From Anisakis pegreffii (lineage: Eukaryota; Nematoda; Chromadorea; Rhabditida; Anisakidae): a DNA stretch of 64,000 nucleotides. The translations under genes were made by a program, and so were the position numbers. The stretch is from positions 1 through 64,000 of the forward strand of contig JAPYMA010000617.1 of the NCBI GenBank assembly GCA_035041965.1. The letters are read 5' to 3'. This document shows, in pieces, positions 38,050-62,040 of the stretch. Position 1 is the first letter of the stretch; the number at the start of each line of letters is the position of its first letter. The notes under the pieces are model-generated. The model had not been told where the DNA came from. It worked only from the letters and a program-made list of their open reading frames with translations, and made no database searches.

Positions 38050-39400
38050 ATGACAACACGAATACATCGTTTATGGCAACCGTCAAATCCTCAATTCCGA
38101 GTGTTTCTGCCGGATTTTTGGGTGAAAGTTGTCGAAGCACCAACGTATGGACGGAAACGGTTGCCGAAGAACTGTGTAAAATTCGAAGTTGACAAAAGGT
38201 TCGATTCAGTTTGGTTGAAGCGTTTGTAGTAAACCAATTAACCTGTCAAACGTTTTCCTGTCAAGCTTTTGTTTCATTGAACAACATCAGCAGAGCGGAA
38301 AAATTGAATGAACAGAAGAGAATAGATTTTGCGATTTTTGTTCAACCAAAATAATTCACAGGACAGAGGCGTTGACTGTGAAAGTGAATGAGTCGTGCGC
38401 GAGAAGCTCAAAGTTAATTAATTAATTCAAAAATTAATTAATTAATTAATTCAAGTTGGTTCAAAATGAGTTGTTCCTATTGAAGAAAAATTAATTCAAA
38501 ATGAGGAGTTGTTCCTATTGGAAGAAGTTAAATCGCAAATCTTGTTCAGGATGTCAAGGCATGATGTCCGCGAATATTTGGAAAAGATCTATCAACTTCC
38601 TGTACGAGATGTTCGGATCGAGGTATAATTCTGCAATATGCCCACCAATAGTGTCTGTATCAAAGTAAAACAACTAAGCACAATATTAAGAAGGCATTTT
38701 CCAAGAATGTTCCTACAATAAGTCTTTTCCCAGTTGCTAGAGCAGTAGCAAAACGCTGCAAACAATTGAAATTATGATTGAAATGACTGCATCGCAGTGA
38801 AATGGCTTAATTCACTGTGACAGTTTGAGTTAATTCAGCATGAGAATTGATAAAAACGTTGAGTACCTCTCTAGGTTGTACATGGCGAAATCACATGGAG
38901 TACACCATTGGACGTGAGAAATCGGAAAGCCTTATGGAAAGAAGATGAGAAAAAGCATGCTTATGTATTTTTGGTTTGTTTTGTAGCGTGTTGATGAGGG
39001 CCTTAAAACTTGATTATATATCGCACATTTAAACGGATTTTCTGGGATCTTCTCAAATGAATGACACGCTGTGCCATAACAAAAAACAGCACTGTATTTT
39101 CATCGTTCATATTCATCAATTCGATTGATAGCAATTGTTTCACGAATGAATTAATAGTTGAGGTGTTCTTGTTGATCACACTATTCAGTTAGCAATTGAT
39201 AAGATATGGAGGAAGATATTGATTGAGAGTGAATTTGATTGCAGAGGAAAGGAATCGAATTCGAGTATCCGAATATATTTGGCGTTGATGAAGAGTCCAA
39301 AGAGCTGGAGAAGGTGAAGACAGAGCAGCAAAAAGATATAACGAACTCACGATTCGCGAATCGTGATCGGCATGGACTGGGTGAATGGTACGGCATTTGA
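38050..39400 (+). CDS. mrpl-23: Mitochondrial large ribosomal subunit protein uL23m
   Basis: uL23m is a structural protein of the large subunit of the mitochondrial ribosome. Exons 38050-38198, 38550-38622, 38875-38973 and 39245-39400 join in phase to 158 residues (human MRPL23 153). Seen: RIHRLWQPSNPQFRVFLPDF at the start, matching the family's RVF beta strand; LPKNCVKFEVDKRMSRHDV; REYLEKIYQLPVRDVRIEVV, the core alpha/beta fold; HGE; WSTPLDVRNRKALWKE; KHAYVFL; and a charged C-terminal tail ending in LGEWYGI, corresponding to the VPSWFGL end in human. A diverged direct duplication lies in intron 1 (38460-38526). AATAAA at 39715-39720 is a plausible poly(A) signal about 315 bases after the stop. 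Confidence 0.93.
38460..38526 (+). repeat. Direct duplication in mrpl-23 intron 1
   Basis: Two copies beginning TTCAAAATGAG and ending TTGTTCCTATTG(G)AAGAA lie at 38460-38487 and 38495-38526. The second has a four-base insertion (GGAG/AG shift). They follow a run of ATTA repeats. Confidence 0.8.
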
Positions 39401-39714
39401 GCAATGTACTACCGAGTGGTTGTGCAGGAGAAAGTGTTTTTACTGTATATAGGGAACGGTAGTGCTCCGTGCTATTTTTCTATCATCGTAATCGTTTTGT
39501 AAAAACGAAATGAATAGCCGTTGCTTTCATGAAGTTGGAGTGTTTTTGTGGATGTTGTGAAGCAATCGTTTTATATCATTTGACTTGACTATATAACTTC
39601 ATGTATACGTAAAGGTTTGCATAGAGCGATTATCTGTTCAAATTGTTTGCTGGTCGTGTTGAGGCATTTAAGCCTTTTCTCATGTTCAAAATTTATAATG
39701 TGAACTAGGAGATT

Positions 39715-39720
39715 AATAAA
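39715..39720 (+). terminator. Probable poly(A) signal of mrpl-23
   Basis: AATAAA at the expected distance after the stop codon, followed by a T-rich stretch. Confidence 0.5.
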
Positions 39721-41800
39721 AATATTTTTTCCATTTCGCATTCCACATGTTTTTGCATGCATAATTTGGCTTTATCATACGACGTTTATCATTGCTGGGT
39801 AGCATTTTCAAGCGCTTTTTCTTTAATGATACAGAGCGATTTTTCGCTTGACGCAGTGATTACGCTAAACAAGGAGTAGTATTCATTGAGAAATAGCTTA
39901 TGGCTAGTGGGGAGGGCTCAGCTGGGGAGTAGTAATTCGTCTGGAGGAACTTCGACTAAAATGTAGGGTTAGCAGCACCCCAACGAATACTGTTCTAAAA
40001 TTGTATTTTCGATCTAATTCGGGTAGAGCTTTTTTCACTGATGATAGCATATGATAGCGCAGAAGTAGACCAATTATTGTTTTGTTTTATCGTTGTTCAG
40101 TTTTTTATAACATTACACAATTTGAAGTTTTCTCCATTCATATTTCGAAGCTTATTTATTGCTTATCATTAGGTAGGATTATTGTGTCGTTTGTGCACTT
40201 CTCTCATTCAATGGTATCCACTTTTGTGATTTGCGTATGGTGTGAGTTGAGTTCGGAATGATGACTATCAGAGTAAAGATATTGTCTTTGATCACGAAAA
40301 CCAGAGTTCATGCAAATGGAAATGCTTCGTCGTTGCTCTATTACCATTATGGTTGTTTCAGATGGCTGTTATCGTTGTGACTGTTAGGTCTGTCATAATA
40401 TTCTAAACATGATTGTTTTCAACTTTTGAGTAATTTTTAAAATATTTTTGTATTTGTCTAGTTCTCAATGCTTCATTATCAGTGTCATCTTTCATCTTTC
40501 TTGGTGCTATCGTTCTCAAATAACTGTTTTGGGGTTTTTCTAGGCGATAATGTCGATTCTTGAGGCGTTTCATATAGATGTCCGTTGTTGTGCGGCAATA
40601 TTTTCAAGAATCAGTTGTTTTCATTTATTCAATGAAGTGAGTGTTCAGCAGAAGGAAGTTGAAGCAGCGGACAAATCCAAGAGAGACTGTCGCCAATAAC
40701 AACTGTTCAAGAGTTTGATGAAGTGCTTGCTCACTTCAGCCATCGATAAGCTCGTTACACGTTTAAGTAAACATACAAACATCTTTCGAAACGAAAGTAC
40801 TCGAAGATAAATGATTAATAACTTCCTCGTTCAAATGATCAAACGGTTAGCAGATAACCACATTCAAATACGCTGAAAATGAGAGCATTCAATCGCCTTC
40901 TCGACATTGACCGATGAACGATGAGCAGATTAACAGGAATGAAATTATTCGGTGATGTTGACAGCTAAACTGAACTTTTGGACAATCTAATTGTAAGTGT
41001 TCGCCGAAAATTGGAATTGTGTTTAGAGTTTAACTGTCATTGAAGATCGGGGAAAGACTCACAATCAGAGCTTTTGGAGAAGATAATCGCTGCTAGATGG
41101 ATAAGAATCATTCATTCTGATATGACTGTCTCCGTCCTTACCTTATATTTATTGACACCTGAGCTTTGCTCTGTCAAGATTAATGCCGAAAGCTTCGTTA
41201 CCCCTTCAGTGGTTTGCAGTTACTGTCCCCTCCCTCCCTTCTCCCGCTGTCCCACTTTTTCCACGTGTAATGTCACGAACAAGTCGAAAACTGGTCCAGA
41301 GATACACGGTGGTGTGAAATTTGGGATCGTGTATTGTCGATGACATTCCGAAATTACCCATTGCCCAGGGTAAATATCCTGTACGAGAAACACTACTGGT
41401 AGCTTCTTGGTTTGTTGGCCAACTTATGTAATGTAGGTGATTGCTTGCTTTTACGTGGTTTTTTTGCAGAGGCATTTCGAGATTGCAAGATTTTTACCAT
41501 TAGCGATACAAACGATTGCAACAAACGTTTATTGTTGTTTCATATATACAAAGGAGAAGAAAGCTGTTTGAAATAAAGCAAATAAATAAATACAATTGTG
41601 TTGTGACTGGAAACGAAAGGAGAGAGATTATGGAAAACAACTGTGATACATGGAGTTCGTGTGCCAATTAAAACAACTGATGTGTTGGTGTGTGTGTGTG
41701 TTGGTGTTCATTCCCTTCATACACAGTACGTGAGAATGACAATTCCTTTTTCAGGTTGAGACAAATACAATGATAAATAGTTTAGAAATAATCATTTGGT
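39721..41800. other. Convergent spacer between mrpl-23 and the kinase gene
   Basis: No coding exon is recognised. It contains a hAT-like element at 41207-41398 and, on the - strand, a TTTATT complement (41528-41533) that could be the kinase poly(A) signal about 270 bases past its stop. Confidence 0.5.
41207..41398. mobile_element. hAT-like non-autonomous element, copy 1
   Basis: Begins CAGTGGTTTGCAG and ends in the complement of CAGTAGTGTTTCTCG, resembling the CAGTGGTTCTC termini of hAT-derived MITEs. Internal blocks (CCCCTCCCTCCC on +, and a segment containing CAGTTTT-type words on -) are shared with 46243-46448. No transposase is present and clear eight-base target duplications are not seen, so it looks old. 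Confidence 0.5.
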
Positions 41801-52107
<10,307 letters not shown>

Positions 52108-55100
52108 CTTGATTGCTCTTACTCGATGACACACTTCAAATCGACAGCAGAAAGCTTCTTCAGTTGTAGTAGATTTTATGAATGTTGTTGTTCAACTACA
52201 CCAACACACAGAACGGATGGTAAATTCTGTCACAGTTGCAGCCAATGGCACACGACGGATTGCGAACAATAATCGCAATACACAATCTCTGTGCTGGGAA
52301 GATGTTAGCGATTTTAAGGATGCTGCTGAAACTGAAATCTCTACAATATATAAAGACGAGGATTGATGAGGAACAATTGAGAATCTTTAACAATTAATCA
52401 GCAGCACGTTAATCACGCTTAAACCAGCTGAAACGTCGTTTCTTTGTCTGTTGCTTTTTGTAATTATTCGCATTCAACTGAGTGCAGATCGGTTTTTGCA
52501 TTTCATTAAAGACCATTGCTTCAATGAATAACGACGAACGATACGCGTTTACGAACGAACATTACATAACATGTAAACAACTTAGCAAATATTGAGAATT
52601 TAAGCAAATCACTGGCAATACCCAATTCCACATTGGTACAATATATTATAAGTGTGTTGCAGACTCCATAAAATTTGGATGGAAACTGACTGTGGAAACA
52701 CTTGGGATTAGGTAAACGAGCTAACGATAGATTCAAGCGACTCTGAGCATTATACTCGAGTAATGAGTTCAAGAGGAAGCACACAGAAGTTAGGGTTTTG
52801 GCCCGAAACTGTTGACCACCTGATTATGAGTGGAATTGCAGGAAAAATACGCACGCTAAAAAAGAAGTAAGTAAGTCAGTGTAACAAGTTCTCGCTCTCC
52901 AAGTGGAGCTGAGCTGGTTGATTATGATCAATGGCGAGCAATTGGTTAATAAACGATGTGATGGCATCATCGCATCATTCGATGGAGCATAAATGTTGTT
53001 TCAATATTTATGATGAATTTGAAGTGATGAATAAGGTCTGACTGACGCAAATCTCTCAAACCATCATTTCAAGCCACCATAATGGCTGCTGGCTATCTTT
53101 AAGAGGATTATTCATCAACAGGGCTGTCTGTCTTAACACGTAAATTCATTCAATTGCACAGCGCAGACACATTTAGAGATTCAAGTAGAAAATCTTCCAG
53201 GCGATATAAACCTCCTCACTCATCCTCATCTAACACTTCTTCCTCTAACTCAATTCATAATCTGCATTCATTGCTCGATGAACTAATTAAGGGCTTTTAG
53301 AGAGACACGGCTCGGATTTTGAAAGAAAAAACCTGATCTAAGGAAGGAAACCAAGAAGATAAAGAGAAACTGAAATCCCACAGAGAGCTCAGAGTCTACG
53401 ATACAGTAAGTTTTACTTGAAAAGGATTCAGTTGAATCCATCATCGTACTATAGAAGAGAACAACCGATCGCAAAAGAAGATGATCGGTGTGAAGAGGGA
53501 TGAACGAATACTGACGATGTGTGTTGTTCACGAGTCTGAGTTAGTCGTTTGTGGAAAATAAATAAAGTGAATGAGATGATGAAAAAAGTGAGTCGAGACA
53601 ATAGAAAATCACGGCTAATCAAATCAGTTTTTTCCGATGGATTTTTCAAAAAGTGAAGAAAAATTGTGTTCTGTAAGTTCAAGACAATGAGGAGCACAAA
53701 AACACACAAATGAATGGAAAAGAGGAACGAACAGCAGGTAGAATGGAACGTGTGCACCGAGTAAATGAGTGATTGCTGTTGGTTGGCTGGCGTAAGAAAT
53801 ACGTTTTTAAAGTTACGCTGATTAAGAGGAAAAATCGTGGGCTGACTGATCAACGGGCTGAAAACACAAGCAAAGTATAAAAGTGGAGAATTCAAAAGGG
53901 ACTGATGATTCAGTCCAAATCGGATCTAATTGTAAGGAAAATAGTTGGAGAGAAATATGCGCATTACAAAAATGAAGAAAATCCAGTTGAACAATATGGT
54001 ATTGGTCGTTTTGAACATAGCGATTTAGTGACGAACTGATTCATAATGAAATCATTTTGTTAAGTGTTCTGATAATGATGATTTCATTTGCGTTGAAATG
54101 ATTTCATTTGATTACATTGATTCCAGGAGTTTTAAATGAAAAGTTTTGCTGCATGAAACTGGTTTGGTGAACGAGTGCAAAAAAAAAACGAAAATTATAA
54201 TCATATAACAGTCATGATCATATAATCACCATATAATCATGAAGAAGTCATCATTATTTACATCTTGTATCGTAATACCTAGTATTTTGGAAAGTATGAC
54301 GAATGGAAAGTGATCAAATTAGCACCTAGTCGATCAGCGATGTCAGTTTAAAATCTTGATGCTCACATTCCGTGACAACCAAAATGGGACATTCTTTCAT
54401 TCCTGTGTCTGCAATCGAATACCAAAGCGATTTTTTATTCCCTTACAATTATGATTCACGAATATTTTGAATCAGGATTATTGTAATTATTGCGTTATTA
54501 ACGTTAATATCCACAACTGCTTATTGGCATTGTTATCTTTTGAAAAGAAACATTTCAGAGGCCATCAACTGTAGATGCTTCAAGTGGAAACTCTTCTTCA
54601 TGAGAGGATAAAATTTTCTTCGAATGTCCGCTGGACACACACTCGTCGACTGATATTATTTACAGTGAACGATTGCAACAGAATAAAACCAAAAGATAAA
54701 CTGAATAGTGTGACATAAGAAGAATGAATAAATGGCCGAAAGAATTTTTATTCCATCCAAACAAACGCCAACAATTATGAAAAAAGTTCCATAGTTAATT
54801 CTATATTTACATAGCACTACGTAAATTTATACTATACAAACACTCCTTCGAAATCCAACGGATGAATGAGCGAAGAAGACAACTGGAAAGCAACCGAAAA
54901 CAAAAATAATGAATTGGATTGGATCTATTTATGGCCTCCTCATCGCAGACAGACCCATCATCATCGCATCGCTTGTTGGTTTGCATGTGTTACATTGTCA
55001 CTTCAAAAACATCGATATCCACTGTGATGTAAGAGAATTTTAATGACAACGATAAGAAAATAATAATGTTAGCTTCACCCACTTGATAGCATAAAATTGC

Positions 55101-58100
55101 GCAGCCGTAAGCAATAAACAGATTTCACTTAAAAATAAATAAGTAGTCAAATAACAGAAATATATCCATCCATCCATATGCTATGAAAATAAATTGGACG
55201 AATTCATGTCATGTTATTTGAGTAATAAGTGAGGAAATAAAATAATGCTATGAAGGATCTAATGCTACTGTAATGCAGTGAAATGCTACAAAATATTTAC
55301 GAGAAGACAATCGAAACATTTTTATGATGAGAGGGCAATAGAGATCATGCATTGTTGAACTGAACAAAAAATGTTTTTGAATGATTGGATTGATTCCCAT
55401 ACGATTGATTCCACTATTCATTTGATCACAACAATTATGTATGTATAGATGTATGTGTGTCTATGTGAAATGTTCGTATTTATGCAAATGATTACGATGG
55501 ACAACAACAAAAACAACCAACCCTTATTGATGTATATATATCTTCGTTGAATTACGAGAAGATATCTGGCCGGACAACTCTTTAACTCAGAAAAACAGCG
55601 ATTTTGTTGATACTTATGGGTCTCATCGTCACAATGAATAATTCATATAAACATCGCTAATGAGCCGAAAGCAAGAGTTTTGTTTATGAGAATGAATCTG
55701 AAGGAATAATATGAGGAAATGGGACTGCTGAATGGGCGACTTGTTGAGAGCCTTCGAAATGAGAAACAGTGACGGAGAAACGCTTCTGAGATGTGTGATC
55801 ATTAATGCTTTGGCTCATGATGACTACTATTGCGATCATTATTGGTATCATTAACAGTATGATCACTGATTATCACTATCTAATAGGAATTATAATAATC
55901 ATTATTATTTATATATTATAATCCTCATGAATAATAAATTGTGATGAAAATAATAGTTTCATGACTGTTATTGGCTTGAAAGTTAATGGCCATATTAATA
56001 AAGTGTGTTCGAAATGAGCGTTTGAATCACAGATTGTATCGAAACGCATGCGTCAACAGATACATTCAAGCTAAATGACTGTACTTCAGCGGTTTCATTT
56101 TGAGAATGAAACGATGATTTGTCATCAGTGTGAACACCACACATCAAATGTTGCGTGATATTAAGCATTTTAAGGTTAGTCGAATCAAATGGAAAGGGCA
56201 AATCATCATAATGGCAAATCATCGTGACATTTCTAAAACTGCTAACCTGTTCATGTTCATGGCGTAAGTTCAACTCTGCATTCTCCTCTCCTAGTCGATT
56301 GCTATTTATGCATTTTCAGACCAAAGAACCTGACGTATGCCCTTCTAAAGGACCAAAGTCAATGATGGGAGATATTTGAAGGAGGAGAAAAAGATGCGAG
56401 CAGAATTTTTTGAGTCTCTCTAACTCACGACTCAGAGTATTTTGTTTAGAGTTGTTCATTTACTAGTAGTCACGTCCGAAGTCAACAATGTGTTGCGTTT
56501 TTTCACTAGATGTGAGATTATCTCTAGATAAGAATGTCTAGATGTGATGTGATCTTCGACTTGTTTGATCAGCAAATGAATCAGGTGTAGTGATTCACGC
56601 TTATCAGGTGTAGTGACTGTGTACTGTTCCAGCTCACCTTTTGCTCATGAGTTCTTGAAGCAGATTAATCTGGATAGAATATGATCGCTTGATGTCTGTG
56701 ATTGACGGAAATTACATCTGGAGATTAGTATTTGTTCAAATTGGGATTGTAAATGATGAGAGGGGAAGAAATGATACAGTATCACTTCAAATAATAGTCA
56801 TTTGTGAATAGGATAAGGGTATTGAAGCGTAAAGCTTCTAGGAGGTGTAAAAGGAAACTGATATGAATCACTGACGATGGCATTCTTTCATTGTGGTGTT
56901 GGACGTTGATGGTAGAGATTTAATGAAATTGCGTATTGTACAACGATATTTTACTTGCAAAGAACATTATTCTTTGTTTGAAGTTTGAAGGTTGAAAATG
57001 ACGAATCAAAATTTAGAAGTGAACGCTAACAATACACTTCAGTTGAATCAGAATTGTTAGCGAAAAGCGCTGCATGAACATGACTAATAGCGCTTCCTCT
57101 AAGTGGCAATAAATTTCCATCAGATGCGAAAGAAATTTGCGGAAACGCTTGGTTCGTTCAGAACGATTTCAAAAGATTATTCTCGGATTCTTTCAAAATT
57201 TTGATGGTTAAGTTATTTTTTGTCGGAAATATTCACAGTAATTCGAACCAAGTGAGTTCTAACACTGACTCAATCGTAATTTAATAGGAGTGTGGTGATA
57301 CCAGAGGAAACACTTCAGCATGCAGCTGAAATGTTTTCGTACAGATGATTGATTTCTGACAAAAATTAAAATTGTTTAGATTTTCTCCAGCATATTCCAC
57401 CTGTTTTCAAACTATCACCTGTTACTCTCAATCACATTAAGTAAATCATTGGAAAGTATCGCCTGGAAGCTAATCATCCGTTTCGAATAACTTGCGATTT
57501 TCGAGGCCAGCAATAAGACTTTTCAAAGGTGCTTGCGTTCTTTCCATTTATTTCAAGACTATCTCTACAAATCAACGTAAATGAGCCAATAACATTCGAA
57601 TCGAATCTGGAATAATTCAGCTAAAAATGGCGTTCAGATCGTTTGGAAAGAAGGAACAAGGTGCTGGCTGCTCTTGTAAGACATTTTCGTTCACTAGAGT
57701 TTTCGATGTATAGATGTCCAAAAGAAGCAATTGATAGTGTGAAGATGGACTGGATAGGACTAGAATGAGATGATGCATAGCAGTTATGCCTGACTAACAT
57801 AATGAACGTAACCGCTAACAAAGTATAATAATGTAACAAGTAAAATACAGAGACAGAGCACAGCATTTGCCATAAGAGGTTTTAGAATATCTGAGGAATC
57901 AAGCGAGTGAGTGTGCAACGAACACAACCATTCGATTACTGAATAATCTTAATGGTGAACGACCTCAAGCAACCTTCAGCATCCTTCCACTGAGTTATGA
58001 GAAAAGAGGTGGAGATAAGGCTTAAGAGAAGGAGGATATTGACGAGCATCCATAGTGAATGCGAGCCATTGAGAAGCGAAAGTAAAGTTAGTATAGTTGG

Positions 58101-61100
58101 ATGTTTATCGCGATAAGCTGGCTGTATGGTTCGAGAGAGTGATCGCGTAGAGCATGCGAATGAGAGATAAAACTAGAGATGCATGGCCTAATTGCAGAGA
58201 TCGTTGTAAGCATTATCCTTATCCTTACTACTGTTCAATCTATTAATAATCATGTTGGATTATGAATGTTGCTCGGATATTTTGTTTTTTGGATGATAAT
58301 GACGTCCCTCTGAAACAGTTTTTGAAATCTCGAAGTGTCCATTCAATTTAAACTTTTTCATCCGTCATTATTATCATAATTACTATTTTCATTCAATCCC
58401 GAGAGCAACTGAACTGACTATCCGAGTCATTATTAGTCCTAATCTAGTCCAATTGCATTCGGAGGATCTGTTTGCAATCGGAATTTTCGGCCTGAAATCA
58501 GCTGGCATTTTTTGAGTGAAATGCAGAATGATGAAAGCTATCTATTTGGAAAATGGATAATCTGAGTCGTATCAAAAATAACGAAATATTTATCAATGAA
58601 AACAGTTCGTAATAATGTTGATAATTGATCACCTATCATTGAAACATACGGTAAACGACCAATCATCCGTCTCATTCGAACAGGCGTTTATTTATCCTTA
58701 GAGATTGCACCAGAACTTCAGGTCATCACCAAAAAGACGTAGTTCTGCTTTATATCGAGATGGCATTCTACTGAATAATTATGTTCAATGTGCATCTCAA
58801 GTTTGTTGTATTATCTGAATGTCATCAGGATTACCATTGCTGCTGTTCATGATTTATGTATGAGAGATCATGGAATAGGTACAAGGTTGATAGCCAACGT
58901 GACTCTGACAACTGAACCAATTGTAGGTCAGTGATCAAATGTCGGTTCAGAAATGAAAGTTGGCCTTCAAGTAGTTGATCAAGTACATGTAAATCATCAG
59001 TAGCACATTTTTGTTACTCGTTAATCATTAATTATCACCGCTAAACTTTTTGCTAAGCAATCAACGATTGCTTAGCAAATTAGTGATGAAAGCTGACGAA
59101 ATCACTGACGGAAAAATCTTTCCTGGAACCATTAGTTTGTTCAGTCGTTGGAATTATTCTCAGATCAAATGAGTTCTTCAAATTCGAGCAACTATATTTT
59201 TAAAACATGCGTGGATTCGAGCAAATGTTACACGTACTGTGAACAAGACATGGATATTGATGTGTGAACAATTATTGATGGATACACAAGAATTCTTATT
59301 GACTAATAAAAACTAGCTCAGGATAGTTTTTGTGACGCTTGGAAGCACCATCAATTATCAACGATGTGAATGGCCAGTGATAATTAATCACGATTTGCAA
59401 TCAACTGTCACTAGTCGTAAAAAAGAACGTCAAATGACGCTTGTAAATGAATATTTTACAAAGTTACCTCTTTACTGGTGAGCTCATGTTTCGGTTCAGG
59501 AATTACCAAGCTTCGTTGCCGATCATAAGTCATAATAATCTATATCTAAACTGAAACAACGAAGTGTTTTGTGACACACAATATGTTTCTCGCAATCAGA
59601 CGCATTAAAAGCCAATAACTTGTTTTTGCTAAGATCTTTCGACATCATTTTGCTTCTATCATCAGACGCACATCTGTGTCAGTTTTGTTGAGAAGCAAGA
59701 AGAACTCATCAATCTAACATTAACATTTATCAGCATTCACTAAATAAACATTCAGCTTATGACAACCTTTCAACATCGTTATAAAATCATACGACTTATC
59801 AAAACAAAACCCTATTGGACAATCAAACATACGAAAGAGTTGCCAATTAGCCAGGCTCAATCGAATAAACAATCCTCCGTTCAACTGATATCAAAACATT
59901 GCAACTGAAACTGATCTGTGATTCATCAAAACAACTTCCAGCTAATGTAAGCATTATCGATAAATTGCAAGGTAATTGCATTGCACACGCTTATAATCAT
60001 CCTATGCAATGAAGCAGCTTTTATGATGACGAATCTTGTTTTGTTCACATGATCTCGACTGAATGTTTATACCTGCCTGGTTCACTTTGAGATGATAGCG
60101 ATGCTCACTTAAGTGAATATTTCGTTGTTGAGATTGCCCATTCGTAAATCAACATCAAACACATGTGATCAATGCAAATCAGTGAAATCATACGACAACA
60201 TCTCTATGCAGACTCAATGTACTCTTATTGTGTACATGAATTGCAGAAGATGCAAAAAAAAATCTCGGATTGTCCATAATATTTTGATTATTTGTAAAGT
60301 GAGATCAAAATTGAAATGCAAAAGTCAGTAGGCAACAGTGGAGGATTGTTGCTAAGAAAACAGTTAGCCATAACAAAACTATACGAATCAGCATTGAAAA
60401 TGTGCGAAGCTGCGGAAAACGAAAAAAATGTGCGAAATTAAATTCGACTAAAGTGCATGCGGAAAAACGAAACTGGATATTAATAGACTCGTATAATAGG
60501 TGGTAACTAATGACAAAATGCAAACCAAAATGAACATTTTTTCTCAGATTACTGGCAGTAACTCGAAACAGCGCTTTCAATTGAATCAATTCAAATGAGA
60601 ACAAATGAATGAATGAATACTCTATGAAGATAGTTTAATTGCTAAGTCATTACTATCACCACTGAAGTACATTTTCGTGTCGTTTCATTAGGCACAATAA
60701 TTTGAAATTACAGTGGCAGTAAAGTTGATGAGCGGCCTAAAGTGCTAACGGATTAACGCCACAGGGTGGTGCACTGAGCTTATTGTCGAGGACGACATAA
60801 CTCGTTTAAGAAGTTGTTGCGTTCATTTCTATGCGCATTAGCTTTCCGCGGAATCGATTCAGCCTTTGAAAACTCTTTTTGAAATTTTTAGCGAACTCTA
60901 AGATATGCATCGTCCCTTAACAATGAAATAGGCTTTTTGATTTCCAACGTTATGACCGTTACCATGAGCAGTTAGCGCTTGTTGAGGCCGATGCAGTTCG
61001 ACGGAAGTCGGCGATGTCCTTCTGTTTCCTTCTAGACCTGACTGCGCGTTTCGAATCCTTTAGTCTCTGCATCTAGTTCAGAGAAAATGACTGAGAAGCG

Positions 61101-61621
61101 AGACAATCTTACTTAGAAAAAATTGATATAATATGGTTAATTCATTCAGATACAATGCTCAAGCTTGTTAGTAATGGAACGAACTGAGAGGATAAAAAGC
61201 ACGACGACGAAACATGAGACCGTTTTAATGCTGGAAATAGCACTGTCTGGCACGATATGGTTGGATAGTTAGACGGATTCCATTTAAAGTGCTTGTTTTA
61301 CTATATGAATATAAATTTTGAGAACTACTGCTACCAATACATTTCGAGTGAGTGTGGGAGCAAGGACTCTGACGAAGGAGACGATACTAAGTGTGCTGAG
61401 CGTTTCTTTTTTTGGTTTAATTCGGGACTGGTTGAAAATCGTTGAGCAAATAAAGAGTTGTTTTGGTTGATGCATCATCTGATTGTTTAGATTGGAGAAT
61501 ACTGTTTACTTTAGGGTTTTGAAATGTACCCAATCCAAAAAAAGACCGCTCATCTGAATCAATCACAAAAACGTCAACAACTAACGGCTAAAAATAGCAG
61601 TTAAGTGAAATGGCACAATGA
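52108..61621. other. Non-coding stretch upstream of the kinase, no gene recognised
   Basis: Holds the kinase promoter side and about 9.5 kb without any frame that I can support. A - strand frame of 148 codons at 53449-53895 reflects a purine-rich + strand. A perfect 14-base palindrome lies at 59049-59079. A small Cys-rich frame at 60113-60331 (+) has CDQC and CRRC pairs but no recognised fold and no flanking exon. Confidence 0.5.
59049..59079. repeat. Perfect 14-base inverted repeat (hairpin)
   Basis: TTTGCTAAGCAATC (59049-59062) and its exact complement (59066-59079) flank the loop AAC. Weaker pairing continues outward between 59034-59044 and 59080-59087. Confidence 0.85.
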
Positions 61622-61974
61622 ATGAATGGCTCATCAGTAGCGTTGAACGACAGTGTGAATAGTGGGCAGCAGAAACGGCGACGGATTACTTGTGACGACG
61701 ATGAGCTGCTATTGATGGAGCGAACAAAATTGAGATTTGCCAACGGAAGACTTTGGTTGGAATTTATTTGAATGCGCCTAGATGCACTTTGTGGTTCGGT
61801 ATGCTACATTCTTATTGGGATTCTTTCAATCGAATTGTGGTTGGTGGTAATCATGTCTGCATATTAGACCACGATGAACGCAGCAATACAATCAAAGAAG
61901 CACTCGAAGAGATGAAAAATCATGCGCTAGAATGCAGCAGAAACGAGAGCAGTAGAACACTGATGAGAAGATGA
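61622..61974 (+). CDS. Exon-like segment(s) of an unrecognised gene
   Basis: Two overlapping frames look protein-like. One opens at ATG 61622 and reads through a basic then acidic stretch (QKRRRITCDDDELLLMERTK) to a stop at 61771. The other is open from 61705 to 61974 and contains LWFGMLHSYWDSF, then LDHDERSNTIKEALEEMKNH. I could not find a donor/acceptor pair that joins them, or that joins either to the exon at 62041, in a consistent phase. Their real boundaries are therefore unknown, and a sequencing or assembly error is possible. I recognise no family. Confidence 0.3.
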
Positions 61975-62040
61975 ATCCTCTGCCGTCAATTGCATTCTCC
62001 GATTTCAATTTCCATATTCGAATTGTTCATTTATTTTCAG

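Noticed and set aside
53449..53895. 148-codon minus-strand frame
   Set aside because: Same purine/pyrimidine skew effect. The peptide is a low-information Ser/Leu/Phe/His mix.
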